NCBI GenBank assembly: GCA_964367685.1
Contig: CAYIYM010000008.1
Span: 8,017-72,016, forward strand
Source of the DNA: CAUPWF01 sp964367685
GTDB lineage: Bacteria > Bacillota > Clostridia > Lachnospirales > Lachnospiraceae
Reading direction: 5' to 3'
Length of the DNA stretch: 64,000 nucleotides
The notes below the pieces were generated by a model, which searched no databases, was not told the DNA's origin, and was given only the letters and a program-made list of their open reading frames with translations. Shown here one piece after another: positions 27,068-36,142 of the stretch. The position numbers and the translations under genes are program-made. Position 1 is the stretch's first letter. Each line of letters starts with the position of its first letter.

Positions 27068-27194
27068 CCTACTTCTCCTAAAACTACATTCGTTTATTAT
27101 ATCAGAATCTTAAAATATTACAAGTAAATATTTTATCTAATTAACGTAAGAAACTAAAATCAATATCTCCGTTTACCTTTGTACATAAAATCTC

Positions 27195-27770
27195 TTACAC
27201 ATCTAATTTTAGTTGTGCTTCTTCTTCTGCCTCTGTTTTAAACTCTTCTAACTGCTCTTGATTAAAGCTTGGAAGTTCCTCAATATTATGAATATCAAAT
27301 CTACGTAAAAATTCTTCTGTAGTCCCAAAGATAATTGGCTTTCCTGGAACATTCAGTCGTCCGATTTCCTCAATCAATCCATATTCTACCAATCGATTTA
27401 CTGCGTGGTCAGATTTTACACCGCGTATTTTTTCCACCTCTAACTTTGTGACTGGTTGCTTGTAAGCAACTATGGATAAAGTTTCCATCATAATATCAGT
27501 TAGAACATGTTTCTTCGGCTGTTTTGCGATTTTAATTAAATAGTCGTGCATTTCAACTTTTGTACATAGCTGATATGCATTGTTCAATTCTATAATTCGT
27601 ATTCCACGATTTTCTTCTAAATATTTGTTACTTAAATTGCGTATAACTTTTCTAGTAGTATTATCATCGTGCTCAATCGCATTTGCAATTTTATGTAATT
27701 CAACTGATTCGCCCATTGCAAAAAGAATTGCTTCTATCGCTGCTTCTAATTTATCAATTTCCAAGTCCAT
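27195..27770 (-). CDS. scpB: Segregation and condensation protein B
   Basis: ScpB is a kleisin-associated winged-helix protein that, with ScpA and SMC, forms the bacterial condensin that organises and segregates chromosomes. The segments LEAAIEAILFAMGESVELHK, TDIMMETLSIVAYKQPVTK and KIRGVKSDHAVNRLVEYGLI are the family signatures of its two winged helices, and GKPIIFGTTEEFLRRF closes the second. Its 191 residues are typical. The acidic tail (FKTEAEEEAQLKLDV) is usual. It starts 18 bases after scpA behind an AGGAAG site. Confidence 0.95.
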   Translation of the reverse strand: MDLEIDKLEAAIEAILFAMGESVELHKIANAIEHDDNTTRKVIRNLSNKYLEENRGIRIIELNNAYQLCTKVEMHDYLIKIAKQPKKHVLTDIMMETLSIVAYKQPVTKLEVEKIRGVKSDHAVNRLVEYGLIEEIGRLNVPGKPIIFGTTEEFLRRFDIHNIEELPSFNQEQLEEFKTEAEEEAQLKLDV

Positions 27771-27788
27771 TTACTCGCTTCCTCTTCC

Positions 27789-28532
27789 TTAAATCGTAGA
27801 AGTAATTTGTATATCGTCAAATGTATATTCTTGTAACACTTCTATTTTCCCTATTTTCATTAGTTCTAATATAGCCAAAAATGTAACCACTATATGCATT
27901 TTATTTCGCTGTGTCAATAATAATTGTTTGAAACTAAATTTTTTATTTTGTAAAGCATATTCGCTCACAAAATCTAGCTTATCTGCTAGAGTTACTTCTT
28001 CTTTTTCTATTTTTCCGAATTTACTACGTATCGGATCTATCTTGTCATTTACCCTTTTAATCACGTCATTAAATACGGCATTTAATCGATCAATTGTAAC
28101 GCCATCTAACAATTGATCTAGGTCTACTGGTGCTTCGTATTTTGTCACTTCATCTGGCAGATCTTTCAACTTGTACATAACCAAATCTCCCATAGACTCT
28201 TTGTCACGAAGTTCATATGACATATACTTATACATTTTATACTGTAGCAATTGAGCGACCAATTCCTCACGCGGATCTTCTTCTAGTCCGTCCTCATTAA
28301 CTTCTTTCGGTAATAGCATTCTACACTTAATATCTAAAAGTGTAGCTGCCATCAAAAGAAACTCGCTCATAATGTTTAAATCTTTTTTATCCATATCTTT
28401 AATATATTCCATATATTGATTTGTAATCATTACAATCGGAATATCATAAATATCTATTTTATTCTTATCTATTAGATGTAACAATAGGTCTAATGGACCT
28501 TCGAACACTTCTAGTTTTACTGGAATTCCCAT
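27789..28532 (-). CDS. scpA: Segregation and condensation protein A (kleisin)
   Basis: This kleisin bridges the SMC heads in bacterial condensin. The start MGIPVKLEVFEGPLDLLLHL is diagnostic, the EFLLMAATLLDIKCRMLLP segment follows, and the C-terminal winged helix (VTFLAILELMKIGKIEVLQ) is complete. Its 247 residues are normal. GAGGT lies four to five bases before the ATG. A near-consensus promoter lies 35 bases upstream, so scpA is the first gene of scpA-scpB and possibly of scpA-scpB-queH-asd, because no terminator is visible between scpB and queH. Confidence 0.95.
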   Translation of the reverse strand: MGIPVKLEVFEGPLDLLLHLIDKNKIDIYDIPIVMITNQYMEYIKDMDKKDLNIMSEFLLMAATLLDIKCRMLLPKEVNEDGLEEDPREELVAQLLQYKMYKYMSYELRDKESMGDLVMYKLKDLPDEVTKYEAPVDLDQLLDGVTIDRLNAVFNDVIKRVNDKIDPIRSKFGKIEKEEVTLADKLDFVSEYALQNKKFSFKQLLLTQRNKMHIVVTFLAILELMKIGKIEVLQEYTFDDIQITSTI

Positions 28533-28566
28533 GCCAACCTCACTTTGTACTCATTTCAACCCTAAT

Positions 28567-28595
28567 ATTATATAGTGAATACTTGAATTTTTCAA
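28567..28595 (-). promoter_or_regulatory. Promoter of scpAB
   Basis: On the minus strand TTGAAA (28590-28595), 17 bases, TATAAT (28567-28572): a near-consensus sigma-A promoter 35 bases before scpA. Confidence 0.8.
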
Positions 28596-28676
28596 TACAG
28601 TTTAACGTTTCTCATGCTTATTTTTATCATTTCACATATTTACATTTCTGTATTTATTTTTTATCATTTCTGAAAA

Positions 28677-29558
28677 TTATTTTGGATTTAATGTTATGGA
28701 AACAATTTCCGGCTTATTAAAAATTCTTATATTTACAGAATGTTCTCCAATCCCCTTTGAAACCACAAGATCTGAATTGCTCACCCTATAATGCCCACCG
28801 CTATACTTTGGAAACAAATGCACCTGTGGTGTTATTATTCCGCCCCAAAAAGGAATTCTGATGATTCCTCCATGTAAATGGCCTGAAAGCACTAAATCGG
28901 CTCCCCACTTTAGATATGAATCCACTAGAGTTGGATTGTGCGCTAAAAGAATTTGATAATTTTCACAACTGCAACGCGCTTCACCAATTAAGGACTCAAT
29001 TTCAGATACATTAGATTTACTGTAGTTATATTTTTTAAAATAAGTAAGTGGAATTTCAATACCAAAAAGATCTAACTTATTTCCCTTCATACAGATTTGT
29101 ACATTATTATTTTCTAACATAGTAACGCCAACATCTTCTAAGCTCTGCTTGTAATGTCTATACTTATCGTGATATATTTCTACACTTTCCTTGATACGTT
29201 GTTCATGATTCCCATTAGCATAATAAATTGGACAAATAGTAGCAAGTTTCGTAATTAACTGTAGGCTAACTTCACAAGTATCATCCATGCGTCCTATAAT
29301 CATGTCCCCTGCAATCAAAATCATATCTGGCTGTTCTTTTATTATAGCTTGTATGATACTTTCATTTTCTTGATCATATATTTTACTATGTAAATCTGCA
29401 AGCAAAATCACTTTTATTGAACTTCCATTCAACTTCTCACTATATATTTCATAAGGAGTAACTACAAATGATTTTATTTCTCGCCTACTCTCTATCCATA
29501 TCAGAAGCAGTAATGCTCCACCTATGACTAATAATATTTTTATGATATCTATTATCAT
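28677..29558 (-). CDS. Membrane-anchored metallophosphoesterase
   Basis: This is a 293-residue calcineurin-type phosphoesterase with one N-terminal membrane helix (IIKILLVIGGALLLLIWI). The five metal-binding blocks are in order: LLADLHSK, IAGDMIIGR, YANGNHEQR, LLAHNP and LSGHLHGG. The architecture matches YkuE/YpbG-like proteins that act at the membrane, for example on UDP-sugar lipids or other phosphoesters; the substrate is unknown. GAGGA sits nine bases before the ATG. It lies between rpsU and scpA with no visible terminator of its own. Confidence 0.88.
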   Translation of the reverse strand: MIIDIIKILLVIGGALLLLIWIESRREIKSFVVTPYEIYSEKLNGSSIKVILLADLHSKIYDQENESIIQAIIKEQPDMILIAGDMIIGRMDDTCEVSLQLITKLATICPIYYANGNHEQRIKESVEIYHDKYRHYKQSLEDVGVTMLENNNVQICMKGNKLDLFGIEIPLTYFKKYNYSKSNVSEIESLIGEARCSCENYQILLAHNPTLVDSYLKWGADLVLSGHLHGGIIRIPFWGGIITPQVHLFPKYSGGHYRVSNSDLVVSKGIGEHSVNIRIFNKPEIVSITLNPK

Positions 29559-29617
29559 CTTATTTTCCTCAGTTATATTCTCATTTCATTATGTCAATCT
29601 TCCATATCGCTAAAAAA

Positions 29618-29654
29618 TAATATCAAAAAGGAAGTGCATAATACACTTCCTTTT
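29618..29654 (-). terminator. Terminator after rpsU
   Basis: AAAAGGAAGTG pairs perfectly with CACTTCCTTTT around a seven-base loop, ten bases after the rpsU stop, with a short T-rich tail. Confidence 0.8.
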
Positions 29655-29663
29655 AAACTTGTT

Positions 29664-29840
29664 TTAGTTATATTTACGTTTTCTTGCAGCCTCTGATTTC
29701 TTTTTACGTTTTACGCTTGGCTTTTCGTAATGTTCTCTCTTACGAATTTCTTGTTGAATACCTGCCTTCGCACAGTTTCTTTTGAATCTGCGTAAAGCAC
29801 TATCTAAAGTTTCGTTTTCTTTTACGATTACATTTGACAT
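29664..29840 (-). CDS. rpsU: 30S ribosomal protein S21
   Basis: This is a 58-residue basic protein reading MSNVIVKENETLDSALRRFK at the start and ending RKKKSEAARKRKYN. The ALRRFKRNCAKAGIQQEIRK core and HYEKPSVKRKKK are diagnostic for S21, which binds near the 3' end of 16S rRNA and helps initiation. A GGGGAGG lies 13-14 bases before the ATG and an AGGTG nearer. It is a stand-alone gene with its own near-consensus promoter, a structured leader of about 70 bases and a terminator. Confidence 0.97.
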   Translation of the reverse strand: MSNVIVKENETLDSALRRFKRNCAKAGIQQEIRKREHYEKPSVKRKKKSEAARKRKYN

Positions 29841-29915
29841 AGTCTACACCTAACCTCCCCTCAAAGCCCTATATTGTGCAGTACGACTTTCGGGTATATT
29901 TTTGCACTACATAGA

Positions 29916-29944
29916 ATTATATACACTTTTTTTTATTTCGTCAA
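29916..29944 (-). promoter_or_regulatory. Promoter of rpsU
   Basis: On the minus strand TTGACG (29939-29944), 17 bases, TATAAT (29916-29921). It lies between the alaS stop and rpsU. The leader contains GTGC and GCAC arms that could fold around the segment ACCCGAAAGT. Confidence 0.8.
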
Positions 29945-29959
29945 TAGGTATTTTACATT

Positions 29960-32599
29960 TTATCTAATTTGTTCTGTTAAAACTTCTTGAACTTTTTGTA
30001 AAGCACTATCAACACCATCTGGATTCTTTCCACCTGCTTGTGCCATATTTGGTCGACCACCACCGCCGCCGCCAACTAGACCCGCAATAGCTTTAATTAA
30101 ATTACCTGCGTGAGCACCTGTTTTTTGTGCTTCATCTGTAACTGTTGCCATCAAATTTACTTTGCCATCTGTGATAGATGCAATAACCACTACACCTTCT
30201 CCCAGCTTCTCTTTTAGATTATCTCCAAGGTCGCGAAGTCCATTCATATCCACATCATTTACTTTTGTAGCAAGCACTTTGATACCCTTTACTTCAATTA
30301 CTTGATCCATAACATCGCCGACAGCTTCTTTTGCCGCCTTACTCTTTAAACTCTCATTTTCACTTTGTAATTGTTTGATTTCAGTTAACATAGCGTTTAA
30401 CTTATCTTCTAGTTTATCAGTAGATGTTTTTACTATCTTTGCAAGATTTGACACTTTTGCTTCTAGTTTTTCATAATATTCTGATAACCCTTTTGATGTA
30501 ATCGCCTCAATTCTACGTACTCCTGCCGCAACTCCTGTTTCTGATACAATTTTAAAGGCTGTGATTGTTCCTGTATTTTCAACATGTGTGCCTCCACATA
30601 ATTCTTTTGAGAATTCTCCCATGGAAATCACACGTACAATATCACCGTACTTTTCTCCAAATAGTGCAGCCGCTCCTGTTTTTCTTGCTTCATCGATAGG
30701 CATATGATTTGCAACAACATCATGTGCTGCTTGAATTTCAGCGTTAACAATCGCTTCTACTTTCTTCAACTCTTCTTGTGTCATTGCCGAGAAATGTGTA
30801 AAGTCAAATCTTAATCTTTCATGATTTACATTTGAACCTGCTTGTTCAACATGGTTTCCAAGAACTGTTCTCAATGCCTTTTGAAGCAAATGAGTTGCAC
30901 TATGATTCTTGCCAGATAACAATCTCTTTTCTTCATCTATACTTAAAGTAGCCTTCGTATTAACACGAATCATTCCACTTTCTACTTTACCTACATGACC
31001 AATTTTACCTCCTAGTAGATTTATTGTATCTTCTACAATAAATTTACCTTCCGAGGTAACAATAATACCTGTATCTGCGCATTGCCCACCACTTGTTGCA
31101 TAGAATGGTGTTTCCTGTACAAAAATCGTACCTGTTTCCCCTTCTGTCAAACATTCTGTTATTTCTGTATTACTAGTAATAACTGTGATATCTGATGTTG
31201 CACTAATTTGATCATAACCCACGAATTTAGATGTGATTGATGGATCAATCAATTCATACACTGTTGCATCAGCACCCATATAGTTCGTTGCACCACGCGC
31301 TTCTCTTGCTGTCTTTCTCTGAATCTCCATTGACGCCTTGAATCCATCTTCGTCAATCGTATATCCATTCTCTTCAATAATTTCTTTTGTAAGATCTATA
31401 GGGAATCCATAAGTATCATATAATTTAAAAGCATCCTCCCCAGCTAGAACAGTTTCATTTTTATCTTTCATAACTTGAATCATATCTGATAGAATTCCAA
31501 GCCCTTGGTCAATGGTTTTATTGAATTGCTCTTCTTCTTTTGCTATGACATTAAAAATAAATTCTTTCTTCTCTTCTAACTCAGGATAACCATCTTTCGA
31601 ACCTTCAATTACAGTTGAAACAAGTTTTACTAAGAAATCCCCTTGAATATTCAACAATCTTCCGTGTCTACAAGCTCTTCTTAGCAATCTTCTAAGAACA
31701 TATCCTCTCCCTTCATTTGATGGCATTATTCCATCAGAAATCATGAAACTTACAGAACGCACGTGATCAGTAATTACACGAATCGAAATATCTTTTGCTT
31801 CATTTTCTTTATAGATAACATTTGCCAAAGTACATACTTCCTGTCGTAGGGCTCCTACCGTGTCAACATCAAAGATCGAATCTACATCTTGCACTACAAC
31901 TGCAAGTCGCTCTAACCCCATACCAGTGTCAATATTTTTTTGCTCTAATTCTTCATAATTTCCTTGTCCATCACTGTCAAATTGAGTAAACACATTATTC
32001 CAGATTTCCATATATCGATCACAATCGCAACCAACTGTACATCCTTCATTTCCGCAACCGTATTTCTCACCTCTGTCATAATATACTTCTGAACAAGGCC
32101 CGCAAGGTCCTGACCCATGCTCCCAGAAATTATCTTCTTTTCCCATGCGGAAAATACGTTCAGGGGCAATTCCAATTTCTTGTTGCCAAATCTCAAATGC
32201 CTCATCATCTTCCAAATAAACAGATGGGTATAATCTATCTGGGTCAATACCTACTGTTTCTGTAAGAAATTCCCATGTCCAGCCAATGGATTCTCTTTTG
32301 AAATAATCTCCAAATGAGAAGTTACCTAACATTTCAAAAAATGTACCATGTCTTGCTGTCTTCCCAACATTTTCAATATCTCCTGTACGAATACACTTTT
32401 GGCAAGTAGCCATTCGGACATTTGGTGGAATCTCTTGTCCTGTAAAATACGGCTTCAAAGGTGCCATTCCTGAATTGATTAATAATAAACTCTTGTCGTT
32501 ATGTGGCACTAAAGAGAAACTCTTTGCCACTAAATGATTTTTTGATTCAAAAAATTCTAAAAACATTTTACGTAATTCATTTACTCCGTATTGATTCAT
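29960..32599 (-). CDS. alaS: Alanyl-tRNA synthetase
   Basis: This class II synthetase charges tRNA-Ala and edits mischarged Ser and Gly. MNQYGVNELRKMFLEFFESK starts the catalytic domain, which includes the class II motif region of GTFFEMLGNFSFGDYFKRE. The editing domain has the zinc-binding HSATHLLQKALR and CGGTHVENTG. The C-terminal Gly-rich end (GLVGGGGGGRPNMAQAGGK) is the conserved C-Ala oligomerisation domain. Two ATGs follow GGAGG; the one at 32599 with spacing of six is preferred over the abutting one, giving 879 residues. No T-box leader is present; a short hairpin stands just ahead of the ribosome binding site. Confidence 0.97.
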   Translation of the reverse strand: MNQYGVNELRKMFLEFFESKNHLVAKSFSLVPHNDKSLLLINSGMAPLKPYFTGQEIPPNVRMATCQKCIRTGDIENVGKTARHGTFFEMLGNFSFGDYFKRESIGWTWEFLTETVGIDPDRLYPSVYLEDDEAFEIWQQEIGIAPERIFRMGKEDNFWEHGSGPCGPCSEVYYDRGEKYGCGNEGCTVGCDCDRYMEIWNNVFTQFDSDGQGNYEELEQKNIDTGMGLERLAVVVQDVDSIFDVDTVGALRQEVCTLANVIYKENEAKDISIRVITDHVRSVSFMISDGIMPSNEGRGYVLRRLLRRACRHGRLLNIQGDFLVKLVSTVIEGSKDGYPELEEKKEFIFNVIAKEEEQFNKTIDQGLGILSDMIQVMKDKNETVLAGEDAFKLYDTYGFPIDLTKEIIEENGYTIDEDGFKASMEIQRKTAREARGATNYMGADATVYELIDPSITSKFVGYDQISATSDITVITSNTEITECLTEGETGTIFVQETPFYATSGGQCADTGIIVTSEGKFIVEDTINLLGGKIGHVGKVESGMIRVNTKATLSIDEEKRLLSGKNHSATHLLQKALRTVLGNHVEQAGSNVNHERLRFDFTHFSAMTQEELKKVEAIVNAEIQAAHDVVANHMPIDEARKTGAAALFGEKYGDIVRVISMGEFSKELCGGTHVENTGTITAFKIVSETGVAAGVRRIEAITSKGLSEYYEKLEAKVSNLAKIVKTSTDKLEDKLNAMLTEIKQLQSENESLKSKAAKEAVGDVMDQVIEVKGIKVLATKVNDVDMNGLRDLGDNLKEKLGEGVVVIASITDGKVNLMATVTDEAQKTGAHAGNLIKAIAGLVGGGGGGRPNMAQAGGKNPDGVDSALQKVQEVLTEQIR

Positions 32600-32616
32600 A
32601 TTCATCCTCCTAAAAC

Positions 32617-32645
32617 GCATAAAAGTGGGCATAAAAATGCCCACT
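32617..32645 (-). terminator. Hairpin between the 52-residue peptide gene and alaS
   Basis: AGTGGGCAT pairs perfectly with ATGCCCACT around a four-base loop and is followed by TTTT only. It ends about ten bases before the alaS ribosome binding site, so it probably trims rather than stops transcription into alaS. Confidence 0.55.
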
Positions 32646-32666
32646 CTCCATACGATGTTTTATATA

Positions 32667-32825
32667 TTACTTAGCATTATTTTGACTTAAATTCTCCGCA
32701 TCACTTGCTAATTTGGCATTCTTTCGCGCTCTTAAGTTTTTCCCTGCAATAATTCCACCATAGGCGACTGCCGCAATCAATAATGCTTTTATAATAGTCT
32801 CAATAAGATTTACCCAGAATTCCAT
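32667..32825 (-). CDS. Small single-pass membrane protein, 52 residues
   Basis: The frame reads MEFWVNLIETIIKALLIAAV at the start: one amphipathic-to-hydrophobic helix (residues 5-27, ending AAVAYGGIIAGK) followed by a basic segment LRARKNAK and a polar tail. A perfect GGAGG lies seven bases before the ATG, and a hairpin follows the stop, so it is very likely expressed. I have seen similar short proteins in clostridia but cannot name a function. It lies between the hydrogenase gene (64 bases upstream) and alaS (67 bases downstream), all on the minus strand. Confidence 0.75.
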   Translation of the reverse strand: MEFWVNLIETIIKALLIAAVAYGGIIAGKNLRARKNAKLASDAENLSQNNAK

Positions 32826-32889
32826 AATATACCTCCATTAATATCTGTTTGATTTATTTATGATAACACAAGTATCTGTACATTTCAAA

Positions 32890-34401
32890 TTATTTCAACT
32901 CAATTTCTTCTAATTCTTTGGAAGGCAATTTAATTGTTGATTTATCAACAAATGATTTCAGTAGTTGTTTCGCTTGAGTAATTGTAATATTGGTTCCTGC
33001 TCCAGCTATACAGCCACCTGGACATCCCATTCCCTCAATCAAACAACCATTCATTTTTCCTGCTTTTGCAAGCATCAATGTCTTTTTGCATTCAGCAAGC
33101 CCCTCTGCATGAACAATATTCACTGGGACACCCGGATAATATTCCTTAATACACTCTTCTATTGCCTTAGAAACACCACCCGATACTGCATATCCACGTC
33201 CTGCTGCTGTAGCATCATGAAAAGAAGATTCTGCTTCAAATTCTGTTAAATCGATGTTTTTAGCATTAAAAATCGCTTGCAATTCTTCAAATGTAATAAC
33301 AAAATCTACATCACTTCTTATTGTGCGACGCATTGCTTCTAATTTTTTTGCCGCACATGGTCCAATAAATACAACTTTAGCATTGGGATGATTTTTCTTA
33401 ATAGTTCTTGCCGTTGCTACCATTGGCGTAAGTTCTTGAGAAACTTGATCTATTAAATCCGGAAAATGTTTCTTTGTCATCAAAGACCAAGAAGGACAGC
33501 AAGACGTTAACAAAAATGGTAATTCTCCGGTTACAACTTTGTCAACATAATGATGGGCTTCTGCTATTGCCCCGATATCTGCGCCTAAGGCAACTTCATA
33601 AACATCGTGAAAGCCCACTTTTTGTAGAGCTGCCTTGATATTTCGTGGTGTAATATTTGCTCCAAATTGCCCTACAAAAGCAGGGGCAATTTCCGCAATT
33701 ATTTCTCCTCCCTCTTTCAAGGCTCGAATCAGTTGGAAAATCTGTGACTTGTCTGATATTGCTCCAAAAGGGCAACTTACCATACACATTCCACAGGATA
33801 CACACTTCTTATTGTTAATCAAGGCTCGTTGGAATTTATCGGATTCAATAGCATTTACTCCACACGCCCGTTGACAAGGTCTCTCTTTCTTTTGAATTGC
33901 ATCATAAGGACAGACTGCTTTGCATTTTCCACATTTTATACATGTGTCCTGATTAATTATAGATTTTCCATATTTATTGAAACGTATAGCATCAACAGGA
34001 CAGACTTGCATACATGGATGAGCTGTGCACCCTTTACACATGTTACTAACCTCGTATCCCTTCTCTTCGCATGCGGCGCATGCAGAAGGAATCACTTGCA
34101 TAAGGGGCGGCTCATAATACTTTTCAGCTATATTACTTCCTTCAATTCCTGCTGTTAAATGCACAGGTCTATCTTCCGGCCTAAGACTAAGTCCCATTGC
34201 CAAACGTACATGCTCTCTTGCAATTGCACGTTTACGATATACACTTTCTTTATATCTTTCGGTTTCTTCGTTAACTAATTTGTAAGGTATCGCTTCAACA
34301 TCTTCAATCAAAGTTTTAGCAGTCGAAGTTTCAGCTACCTTCGCTATTTCTTCAAATACTTGTAATCGCATTTTGCTAACAGGTGTTTTCAGACCTCTCA
34401 T
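32890..34401 (-). CDS. Monomeric [FeFe] hydrogenase, group B type
   Basis: This is a 503-residue enzyme or sensor that handles H2 at an H-cluster. After an N-terminal helical region, cysteine motifs for 4Fe-4S clusters appear as CKGCTAHPCMQVCPVDAI, CIKCGKCKAVCP and CVSCGMCMVSCP. The H-cluster motifs are TSCCPSW (L1), IGPCAAKKLE (L2) and EGMGCPGGCIAGAG (L3), all cysteines intact. The compact form and this N-terminus match the group B monomeric family of clostridia, whose physiological role is poorly known. No hydE/F/G maturases or partner subunits are nearby. AGGAGGT lies six bases before the ATG. It follows glgA by 19 bases. Confidence 0.9.
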   Translation of the reverse strand: MRGLKTPVSKMRLQVFEEIAKVAETSTAKTLIEDVEAIPYKLVNEETERYKESVYRKRAIAREHVRLAMGLSLRPEDRPVHLTAGIEGSNIAEKYYEPPLMQVIPSACAACEEKGYEVSNMCKGCTAHPCMQVCPVDAIRFNKYGKSIINQDTCIKCGKCKAVCPYDAIQKKERPCQRACGVNAIESDKFQRALINNKKCVSCGMCMVSCPFGAISDKSQIFQLIRALKEGGEIIAEIAPAFVGQFGANITPRNIKAALQKVGFHDVYEVALGADIGAIAEAHHYVDKVVTGELPFLLTSCCPSWSLMTKKHFPDLIDQVSQELTPMVATARTIKKNHPNAKVVFIGPCAAKKLEAMRRTIRSDVDFVITFEELQAIFNAKNIDLTEFEAESSFHDATAAGRGYAVSGGVSKAIEECIKEYYPGVPVNIVHAEGLAECKKTLMLAKAGKMNGCLIEGMGCPGGCIAGAGTNITITQAKQLLKSFVDKSTIKLPSKELEEIELK

Positions 34402-34420
34402 AAATACCTCCTATATTAAA

Positions 34421-35863
34421 TTATCCCTCAAAGTTATCGTATATTTTTTCATATTCAAGCGCCGATCGATTCCATGAGAAATCTTTTTCCATAGCTCGAT
34501 CTACTATTTTATTCCAATCGCGCTTATTTTTATAATATATTTTAATTGCATAGCGAATAGTGTTTAACATTTCTTCTCCATTGAAATTCGCAAAGCTAAA
34601 TCCTGTTCCAATTTTTTCATATTCATTATATGGCTCTACAGTATCAATTAGTCCGCCTGTTTCACGGACAATTGGAATTGTACCATATCTCATACTCATT
34701 AACTGGCTCAAACCACATGGCTCAAATAAGGATGGCATTAAAAACGCATCACATGAAGCATATATTTTATGAGACATTTCCTCCGAATAATAAATATTCG
34801 CCGATACCTTATTGTTGTATTTATTAGCAAAATATTTAAAAGAATTTTCGTAATTTTCATCACCTGTACCTAAGACTACAAGTTGAATGTCTTCTTTACA
34901 TAATTCATCCATCACATAGTTAATGAGATCCAAGCCTTTCTGACTCGTTAATCTCGATACAATTCCTAGCATCATTACTTTTGAATTCTCTTCCATTCCT
35001 AATTCTTTTTGTAATAATTTTTTGTTCTTCACTTTGTTTTTTCTAAATGAAGTAACATCGTAATTCACATCTATATAAGTATCCGTTTGTGGATTGTACT
35101 CCTCATAGTCGATTCCATTTACAATGCCAGACAATACATTTTCTCTAGATTGTAACACCCACTCTAATCCCTCACCATAGAAAGCAGTCTTAATCTCTTC
35201 TGCATAAGATGTACTAACAGTCGTCACTTTATCTGCATAAACTAATCCACTTTTAAGAAAATTAGCATCTCCTCTCATGCTCATTTTGTCAGAAGTAAAA
35301 TAAAAATCAGGCAATCCAGTTATATCTTGAATTGTTCTAGCATTCCAAACACCTTGGAACTTCAAATTATGAACAGTAATAATTGTGTTTATATTTTTAT
35401 AGAAATCATCTGTAAATTGAAAATAATCAAGAAAAATTGGTACTAATCCTGCTTGCCAGTCATGACAGTGGATAATATCTGGTTTGAAATCAATTCCTGG
35501 AAGAATACTAATTGCTGCTTTCGAGAAAAAAGCAAATTTCTCAAGATCCATGTGCATTTCGCCGTATGGCTGATTTCCACCAAAATAATATTCATTATCA
35601 ATGAAGTAAAATGTAACTCCATCTAGTTTCAATTCGTCAACTCCTACGTATTGACTTCTCCAACTTAATTTCATATCAAAGTGTAATTTATGCTGAAGTT
35701 TTTCTTCATATTTTGTGCTCATACACGTATATTTAGGCAAGACTACTCTCACATCATACTTCTTCTTATTAAAATACTTTGGTAACGTTCCAACTACATC
35801 AGCTAATCCACCAGTTTTGATAAATGGTACTGCCTCTGAAGCTACAAATAAAATTTTTTTCAT
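34421..35863 (-). CDS. glgA: Glycogen synthase (ADP-glucose type)
   Basis: This GT5 enzyme extends alpha-1,4-glucan from ADP-glucose. The N-terminal ADP-glucose loop KTGGLADVVGTLPKYF, the IHCHDWQAGLVPIF segment and the C-terminal LMPSLFEPCGLSQLMSMRYG region with the retaining-transferase Glu are all present. Its 480 residues are normal. AAGGAGA lies five to six bases before the ATG. It stands apart from other glycogen genes (glgC, glgB, glgP are not in the window) and is followed closely by the hydrogenase gene. Confidence 0.96.
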   Translation of the reverse strand: MKKILFVASEAVPFIKTGGLADVVGTLPKYFNKKKYDVRVVLPKYTCMSTKYEEKLQHKLHFDMKLSWRSQYVGVDELKLDGVTFYFIDNEYYFGGNQPYGEMHMDLEKFAFFSKAAISILPGIDFKPDIIHCHDWQAGLVPIFLDYFQFTDDFYKNINTIITVHNLKFQGVWNARTIQDITGLPDFYFTSDKMSMRGDANFLKSGLVYADKVTTVSTSYAEEIKTAFYGEGLEWVLQSRENVLSGIVNGIDYEEYNPQTDTYIDVNYDVTSFRKNKVKNKKLLQKELGMEENSKVMMLGIVSRLTSQKGLDLINYVMDELCKEDIQLVVLGTGDENYENSFKYFANKYNNKVSANIYYSEEMSHKIYASCDAFLMPSLFEPCGLSQLMSMRYGTIPIVRETGGLIDTVEPYNEYEKIGTGFSFANFNGEEMLNTIRYAIKIYYKNKRDWNKIVDRAMEKDFSWNRSALEYEKIYDNFEG

Positions 35864-36102
35864 ATTGTCTCCTTATTCCATTTATTTCATAACCTCTATT
35901 TTACTGTATTTTCATCTCAAATGCTATCTATATTTATACATTTTCGCTATTTTACACACACTGGTGTTCAATTCCTCTTCTTTTTAGTCATTTTTTCCAT
36001 ATTTCACATCCATAGTTAATACTTATAGGCTCGATACCTGTCTTAGTTCATACATTTTCTTCCTTAATAATCATCATAAAGAGTATAATTTTTCATATTT
36101 TA

Positions 36103-36111
36103 TGATACAAT
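36103..36111 (+). promoter_or_regulatory. Putative extended -10 promoter of the HEAT-methyltransferase gene
   Basis: TGATACAAT with TACAAT at 36106-36111, 32 bases before the start codon. No convincing -35 box is present. Confidence 0.5.
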
Positions 36112-36142
36112 ACATTTACAAATTAAATTCAAAAGGAGTTTT

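Noticed and set aside
32600..32889. T-box leader of alaS
   Set aside because: No specifier loop, T-box sequence or antiterminator is visible; the space is taken by the 52-residue gene and a short hairpin.
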